From: Aminobacter ciceronei
GTDB lineage: Bacteria > Pseudomonadota > Alphaproteobacteria > Rhizobiales > Rhizobiaceae
Assembly: GCF_014138625.1 (NCBI RefSeq)
Contig: NZ_JACJHY010000008.1
Coordinates: 1-64,000 of the forward strand
Length of the DNA stretch: 64,000 nt
Reading direction: 5' to 3'
Numbering within the stretch: the stretch's first letter is position 1; each line of letters opens with the position of its first letter. Position numbers and translations under genes: made by a program. Of this stretch, positions 59,765 through 64,000 are shown piece by piece. The notes under the pieces are model-generated. The model had not been told where the DNA came from and ran no database searches. It worked only from the letters and a program-made list of their open reading frames with translations.

Positions 59765-60835
59765 ATGACACGTCTCGTTGCCATTGCCGATCGCACCTCG
59801 CTGTTGTCGTTGAAGCTGCTTGCAGCACTCAACATGCTGTTCTTCATCCTGTTCTTCGCCATCGCCTTCCTGCTCGCCGGCAAGGCACATGCCGAGGCGC
59901 CTGTTTGCACTGGCTCCGACATACTGACCGAGTTGCAGGAGAGCGACCCGGCAGCGCTCGCCAGGATCGAAACCGAGGCCAGGGACACGCTCAACGGCCA
60001 GGGCCTGTTGTGGAAGCTGGAAAAGCCCGGCCAGAAGCCGTCCTGGCTCTACGGCACAATGCATGTCACTGATCCGCGCGTCACCGTGCTTGAGCCGGCG
60101 GCGCAAAAGGCCTTCGACGGATCGCACACGCTGGTCATCGAAACCACTGATGTGCTCGACCAGCAGGCGATGGTCGCCGGCCTGATGAAACAGCCCGAAT
60201 TGATGATGTTCACCGATGCGACGACATTGCCGTCGTTGCTGTCGGCAGAGGAAGCAAAGATCGTCAATGCGGCGCTGGAAGCGCGCGGCATCCCGCCGGC
60301 AAGCGTGACCAAGATGAAGCCGTGGATGCTGTCGGCGATGGTCGCCCTTCCAGCCTGCGAGCTCGCCCGCAAGTCCGGCGGCGCGCCGGTGCTCGACATC
60401 CTCTTGGCCCAGCAGGCCAAGGCGGCCGGCAAGCAGGTCAAGGGCCTCGAAAGTGCGGCCGACCAGCTCTCGGCGATGGCGTCGCTGCCGATCGAATTCC
60501 ATATCAAGGGCCTCGTCGAAACCCTCAAGCTCGGCAACCGCATGAACGATGTCATCGAAACGATGGTCGTGCTCTACCAGCGCGGCGACACCGGCATGTT
60601 CTGGCCGCTGTTCCGCAATGCGCTGCCGAGCTCAGCCGGCGACGAGACCAGCTATGCCGCCTTCGAGGAAGCGATGGTGACGACGCGCAACAAAACCATG
60701 GTCGAGCGCGCCGGGCCACTCGTCGGTCCGGGCGACGCCTTCATGGCCGTCGGCGCGCTGCACCTGCCCGGCCCGGACGGGCTGGTCGAGTTGTTCCGCA
60801 AGGCCGGTTACACCGTGACGGTGGCCGACCGCTGA
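59765..60835 (+). CDS. TraB/GumN family membrane-anchored protein
   Basis: A 356-residue protein with an N-terminal membrane anchor/signal (LKLLAALNMLFFILFFAIAFLLAGKAHAEA, about residues 16-45) and a TraB/PrgY/GumN-type domain. The motifs SWLYGTMHVTD (about 93-103), LVIETTD and the C-terminal FMAVGALHLPGPDGLVELFRKAGYTV are the family signature; the GxxH and ExxD residues form a presumed metal-dependent hydrolase/protease site. GumN homologues occur in xanthan operons, but function is not settled. It follows xerC by about 120 bases on the same strand. Confidence 0.87.
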   Translation: MTRLVAIADRTSLLSLKLLAALNMLFFILFFAIAFLLAGKAHAEAPVCTGSDILTELQESDPAALARIETEARDTLNGQGLLWKLEKPGQKPSWLYGTMHVTDPRVTVLEPAAQKAFDGSHTLVIETTDVLDQQAMVAGLMKQPELMMFTDATTLPSLLSAEEAKIVNAALEARGIPPASVTKMKPWMLSAMVALPACELARKSGGAPVLDILLAQQAKAAGKQVKGLESAADQLSAMASLPIEFHIKGLVETLKLGNRMNDVIETMVVLYQRGDTGMFWPLFRNALPSSAGDETSYAAFEEAMVTTRNKTMVERAGPLVGPGDAFMAVGALHLPGPDGLVELFRKAGYTVTVADR

Positions 60836-60844
60836 CAACTGCTT

Positions 60845-61318
60845 CTAAGGCTTGGCAGCCCGCGCCAGCATGGCCGGAACGATGATCCTGTGGAACGGCA
60901 GGACAATGGTGAGATAGGTTCGGCCGAGCCAGTTGTGCGGCTTGACCAACGTTGTTGCGCTGACCTCCTGCCGGCCCCCACCAAGCTCTGTCAATTCGAC
61001 AAGCAGCCTGAAATCGAGATGGTGGTCGTCCAAGCCAAGCACCATCCGCTGCCCGGACTGGCTCAGCACAGGGAACATCCCCTTCCGTTCCAGCTCCGGC
61101 GCAAGGTCTTCGTCGCGAGTCTTCAAGCCGAACGGCCTGACCATCACGTTGCGCAGCGTCATCAGTGCCCCGATCCAACTCGGCCGATGGCGGAACACCC
61201 GCTCGGCCGCAGTCCCGACGTCAAGACGCTGGCCATGCACCACAACGGTAAATTTGTCGGCGAAACTCGCGCCGGGCAATATTTGCGCGGCATCGGGAAA
61301 GACAGGCACCACTGGCAT
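60845..61318 (-). CDS. DUF2867-type protein
   Basis: A 157-residue protein of the DUF2867 family. FADKFTVVVHGQRLDVGTAAERVFRHRPSWIGALMTLRNVMVRPFGLK and the end VKPHNWLGRTYLTIVLPFHRIIVPAMLARA are the family signature. It may bind a lipid or other small hydrophobic ligand, but function is unknown. Convergent with the TraB/GumN gene, 9 bases between stops. No strong ribosome-binding site is visible. Confidence 0.83.
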   Translation of the reverse strand: MPVVPVFPDAAQILPGASFADKFTVVVHGQRLDVGTAAERVFRHRPSWIGALMTLRNVMVRPFGLKTRDEDLAPELERKGMFPVLSQSGQRMVLGLDDHHLDFRLLVELTELGGGRQEVSATTLVKPHNWLGRTYLTIVLPFHRIIVPAMLARAAKP

Positions 61319-61507
61319 GTTCTTGGCCTCTGCTCATTGCAACCTGACCGAGCCTATTCCTGTTTGATCGCCTTCGGAGCGTGGCGAAACGACGCCGCCG
61401 GAACGTTCGTTTCGAAATTTTCACGTCAAAGTGAAACCGAAACGGCCTTCGCGCGTTGATTGCGATGTTCACGCAACGATTGCGGAGCGCAGCTGAGGGA
61501 GATCTCA

Positions 61508-61861
61508 ATGGTGAACAATCCAGATCCAGGACGCCCGGCCGGCCAGTCGAGCATGGGCAGCACGTGGCTGATAGCCATCATCGTCGTGCTGCTCGCCGCG
61601 GTGGCCTATTACATCTTCGGTCCCAAGACCGCCGAAGCTCCGGCACCCGCCGAGCCACCGGCAGCGACGGCCCCGGCACCAGCTCCGGCCGAACCTGCTG
61701 CTCCGGCACCGTCGGGCACGATGGCGCCCGCGCCTGCTGAACCGGCCCCCGCGCCGGCACCTGCCGAGCCTGCACCCGCACCGGCCACTCCGGCTCCGGC
61801 CGAGCCAGCGCCTTCGGGCGGCGGCACAACGGCTCCGGCCCCGGCACCTTCCGGCGGCTAA
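61508..61861 (+). CDS. Single-pass membrane protein with Pro/Ala-rich tail
   Basis: A 117-residue protein with one hydrophobic segment at about residues 18-37 (TWLIAIIVVLLAAVAYYIF) and a long, disordered tail of Ala-Pro-Ala-Pro-Ala-Glu repeats to the end. The tail is likely periplasmic and may span a distance toward the wall. I cannot name a family. GAGGGAGATCTCA before ATG 61508 is an excellent ribosome-binding site. A strong hairpin follows 18 bases after the stop. Similar PA-rich anchors occur in many rhizobia. Confidence 0.8.
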   Translation: MVNNPDPGRPAGQSSMGSTWLIAIIVVLLAAVAYYIFGPKTAEAPAPAEPPAATAPAPAPAEPAAPAPSGTMAPAPAEPAPAPAPAEPAPAPATPAPAEPAPSGGGTTAPAPAPSGG

Positions 61862-61878
61862 GGCACCAGCTCAAATGC

Positions 61879-61907
61879 AAACGGCCCGCTCATCGAGCGG
61901 GCCGTTT
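61879..61907 (+). terminator. Hairpin terminator after the Pro/Ala-rich protein gene
   Basis: AAACGGCCCGCTC (61879-61891) and GAGCGGGCCGTTT (61895-61907) form a 13-bp perfect stem with a 3-base loop. The stem ends in TTT and works for the plus strand; on the minus strand the A-run of the stem gives TTT too, so it may end lpdA as well. Confidence 0.8.
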
Positions 61908-61953
61908 CAATTTGGTTCGAAACGAACTGCGGACCGAAGCGATCCAGCGGTTC

Positions 61954-63360
61954 TTACATGTGGATCGGCTTGAAGAAGGTGGCGAGTGCCGCTTCCTTCA
62001 CCGCTTCCGACATCGTCGGGTGCGCATGGCAGGTGCGGCCGAGATCTTCCGACGAGCCGCCGAATTCCATCAGCACCGCCGCTTCGTGGATCATCTCGCC
62101 GGCGCCGAAGCCGACGATGTGCACGCCCAGCACCCTGTCGCTGTCCTTGTCGGCCAGCACCTTCACGAAGCCGTCGGTGTGCAGCATGGCGCGCGCCCGG
62201 CCGTTGGCGGTAAACGGGAACTTGCCGACCTTGTAGGCAACGCCGGCCTTCTTGAGCTCGTCTTCGGTCTTGCCGACCGAAGCCACTTCGGGGCTGGTGT
62301 AGACCACACCGGGGATGACGTCGTAGTTCACATGGCCGGCCTGGCCGGCGATGATCTCGGCAACCGCCACGCCCTCGTCCTCTGCCTTGTGTGCCAGCAT
62401 CGGGCCGAAGACGACGTCGCCGATGGCATAGATGCCGGCAACGTTGGTGCGCAGATGGCCGTCTGTCTTGACCCGACCACGCTCGTCCATCTCGACGCCG
62501 GCTTCCTTGAGCCCCAGACCGTCAGTGTAGGGCCGACGGCCGGTGGCAACGAGCACGACATCGGCCTCGATGGTCTCAGTGTCTCCTCCCTTTACCGGCT
62601 CGAAGGTCACCGTCGCGCCCTTCTTGGCCTTGGCGACACCCGTCACCTTGGAGCCGAGTTTGAACTCGAAGCCCTGCTTGGCCAGCATGCGCTGGAACTG
62701 CTTGGCGACGTCGCCGTCCATGCCGCCCAGGATGGTGTCGAGATACTCGACAACAGTCACCTTGGCACCGAGGCGCGCCCAGACCGAGCCGAGCTCGAGG
62801 CCGATGACGCCACCGCCGACAACCACCAGATGAGCAGGCACCTTCTCCAGGGACAGGCCGCCGGTGGACGAGATGATCACCTTCTCGTCGAACTCGACAT
62901 TGACGCCCGGAATGCCGGCGACGTCGGAGCCGGTGGCGATGACGATGTTCTTGGTCTCGATTTCCTGGGTCTTGCCGTCGGCCCCGGTCACGCCGACCTT
63001 GCCGGCGCCCAACACCTTGCCGATGCCCTGGAAGCTTTCGATCTTGTTCTTCTTGAACAGGAACGACACGCCGTTGACGTTGGCAGCGACGGTCGCATCC
63101 TTGTGCGCCATCATCTTCTTCAGGTTCATCTTCGGCGTGCCGACCTCGACGCCGAGCGCGTCGAAGGAATGCTGCGCCTCGGCCAGCATTTCCGACGCAT
63201 GCAGCAGCGCCTTGGAGGGAATGCAGCCGATGTTGAGGCAGGTGCCGCCGAAGGTCGCGTTCTTCTCGACCACGGCGACCTTCAATCCGAGCTGCGCCGC
63301 CTTGATGGCGCACACATATCCGCCTGGGCCCGAGCCGATTACGACGACGTCATATGCCAT
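61954..63360 (-). CDS. lpdA: Dihydrolipoamide dehydrogenase (E3)
   Basis: A 468-residue E3 flavoenzyme reoxidising lipoyl groups of 2-oxo acid dehydrogenase complexes with NAD. The FAD loop [21 protein letters not shown] (about 5-25) and redox pair C41-C46 ([17 protein letters not shown]) are present. The NAD domain has [27 protein letters not shown], and the catalytic pair is His447 and Glu452 ([15 protein letters not shown]). The upstream SDR gene matches the rhizobial sucA-sucB-SDR-lpdA order, so this is probably the E3 of 2-oxoglutarate dehydrogenase. Stop 46 bases before the hairpin at 61879-61907. Confidence 0.97.
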   Translation of the reverse strand: MAYDVVVIGSGPGGYVCAIKAAQLGLKVAVVEKNATFGGTCLNIGCIPSKALLHASEMLAEAQHSFDALGVEVGTPKMNLKKMMAHKDATVAANVNGVSFLFKKNKIESFQGIGKVLGAGKVGVTGADGKTQEIETKNIVIATGSDVAGIPGVNVEFDEKVIISSTGGLSLEKVPAHLVVVGGGVIGLELGSVWARLGAKVTVVEYLDTILGGMDGDVAKQFQRMLAKQGFEFKLGSKVTGVAKAKKGATVTFEPVKGGDTETIEADVVLVATGRRPYTDGLGLKEAGVEMDERGRVKTDGHLRTNVAGIYAIGDVVFGPMLAHKAEDEGVAVAEIIAGQAGHVNYDVIPGVVYTSPEVASVGKTEDELKKAGVAYKVGKFPFTANGRARAMLHTDGFVKVLADKDSDRVLGVHIVGFGAGEMIHEAAVLMEFGGSSEDLGRTCHAHPTMSEAVKEAALATFFKPIHM

Positions 63361-63386
63361 TGTTCTTTCCTTCTTGCCTGGGGCGG

Positions 63387-64000
63387 TCAGCGACCGCCGC
63401 TCACATTCAAAATCGAGCCCGTCGTATATGATGCCTCATCCGACAAAAGCCAGATGACGGCACGGGCAACTTCTTCCGCCCTGCCTTCGCGTTTCATCGG
63501 CACGAGCCCGCGAATGGCGGCGATCCGGTCGGGCTGACCGCCCGACGCGTGGATTTCAGTGTCGATGATGCCGGGACGCACCGCGTTGACGCGCACGCCC
63601 TCGGTCGCCACTTCCTTGGCAAGCCCGATGGTCAAGGTGTCGATCGCGCCTTTGGAGGCGGCATAGTCGACATATTCGCCGGGCGAGCCGAGCGAGGCGG
63701 CCGCCGACGAGATGTTGACGATGGCGCCACCCGCGCCACCATGCAGGCTCGACATGCGCTTCACCGCCTCGCGGGCGCACAGGATCGAGCCGACGACGTT
63801 GATGCGCATCATGCGCTCGAGTCTGAAGGCGCTCATCTCGTCGACGCGCGCCTTCATGTCGACCACGCCGGCATTGTTGACGAAGGCGTCGAGCCGGCCA
63901 TAGGCGCGGTCAACCTCGGCGAACATGGCGAGCACGTCGGCCTCGTTACCGACATCGCCCTTGATGGCGATGGCATCGCCGCCTGCCGAATTCAGCTCGG
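63387..64000 (-). CDS. Short-chain dehydrogenase/reductase (cut by right edge)
   Basis: The C-terminal part of an SDR; the start is beyond the right edge. The visible motifs are FVNNAGVVD (NNAG), [12 protein letters not shown] with the catalytic Ser, [14 protein letters not shown] with the YxxxK pair, and [14 protein letters not shown]. The last residues SILNVSGGR fit classical SDRs. It reduces or oxidises an unknown alcohol or ketone with NAD(P). The frame is open to the last base of the window. It lies 26 bases before lpdA, as in the sucAB-SDR-lpdA group of many rhizobia, so it likely belongs to that operon. Confidence 0.92.
   Translation of the reverse strand, partial: ELNSAGGDAIAIKGDVGNEADVLAMFAEVDRAYGRLDAFVNNAGVVDMKARVDEMSAFRLERMMRINVVGSILCAREAVKRMSSLHGGAGGAIVNISSAAASLGSPGEYVDYAASKGAIDTLTIGLAKEVATEGVRVNAVRPGIIDTEIHASGGQPDRIAAIRGLVPMKREGRAEEVARAVIWLLSDEASYTTGSILNVSGGR

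Noticed and set aside
61912-63537. 541-residue plus-strand frame opposite lpdA
   Set aside because: Antisense shadow with no recognisable domain; lpdA is complete.

Overview
The window is a stretch of high-GC chromosome from an alphaproteobacterium, almost certainly Hyphomicrobiales (Rhizobiales) and most like the Mesorhizobium/Aminobacter group (Phyllobacteriaceae). This rests on a succinoglycan-type exo block (exoX, exoYFQ, an ExoK-like GH16 enzyme), the ftsK-lolA-xth cluster, hemC-hemD-mitofilin-hemY, glnK-amtB beside tesB, sdhCDAB, and an SDR-lpdA pair of the kind that closes the rhizobial suc operon. Coding density is high, the DNA is mostly core chromosome, and I see no rRNA, tRNA, CRISPR array, phage or insertion sequence.

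Layout. 1-7.5 kb: exopolysaccharide genes (UDP-glucose dehydrogenase, GH16 glycanase, a small coiled-coil protein and a GT2 on the minus strand; exoX; then exoY, exoF, exoQ on the plus strand), followed by two tiny membrane-protein candidates and a secreted protein. 8.7-10.6 kb: MFS exporter and SnoaL-like protein. 10.6-16.5 kb (minus): hemC, hemD, mitofilin-like, hemY, TerB-like, GATase. 16.6-20.1 kb (plus): tsaD, gpsA, YciI, EVE and methyltransferase, tightly coupled. 20.2-23.6 kb: LysR regulator, small protein, L,D-transpeptidase, OmpR-type response regulator and lone cNMP-binding protein. 23.7-28.2 kb (minus): ftsK, lolA, xth. 28.4-30.2 kb: DUF1344 protein, a His/Cys-bearing unknown behind a DtxR-like palindrome, and a sulfotransferase. 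30.4-38.3 kb: glnK-amtB, tesB, Ubi hydroxylase, YciI/DGPF, OsmC, AraC, amino-acid dehydrogenase. 38.5-40 kb: RlaP-type nucleotidyltransferase and YceH.

40.1-45 kb (minus): succinate dehydrogenase, in which sdhCDA is separated from sdhB by a GT25 glycosyltransferase and a DUF3052 gene. 45.4-48.6 kb: small secreted protein, GGDEF cyclase, leuC. 48.9-53.6 kb: accessory genes: haloalkane dehalogenase divergent from a MarR regulator across a near-perfect 34-bp palindrome, MgtC, CopD/HemJ-like, DUF3817, methyltransferase, ABC permease, HxlR. 53.6-55.5 kb: DUF4440-like protein, amino-acid binding protein, GNAT. 55.6-58.6 kb: rplS, a TSUP exporter on the opposite strand, trmD, rimM. 58.7-64 kb: xerC, TraB/GumN protein, DUF2867, Pro/Ala-rich membrane protein, lpdA, SDR (cut by the right edge).

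The window is mostly conserved housekeeping operons with small accessory inserts. I see no clearly new multi-gene system. The best leads are the MarR palindrome/dehalogenase pair, the interrupted sdh operon with 15-bp tandem repeats in its spacer, the DtxR-like palindrome before a His/Cys protein, two CtrA-type boxes (ftsK and a secreted protein), and small ORFs with good ribosome-binding sites after exoQ.
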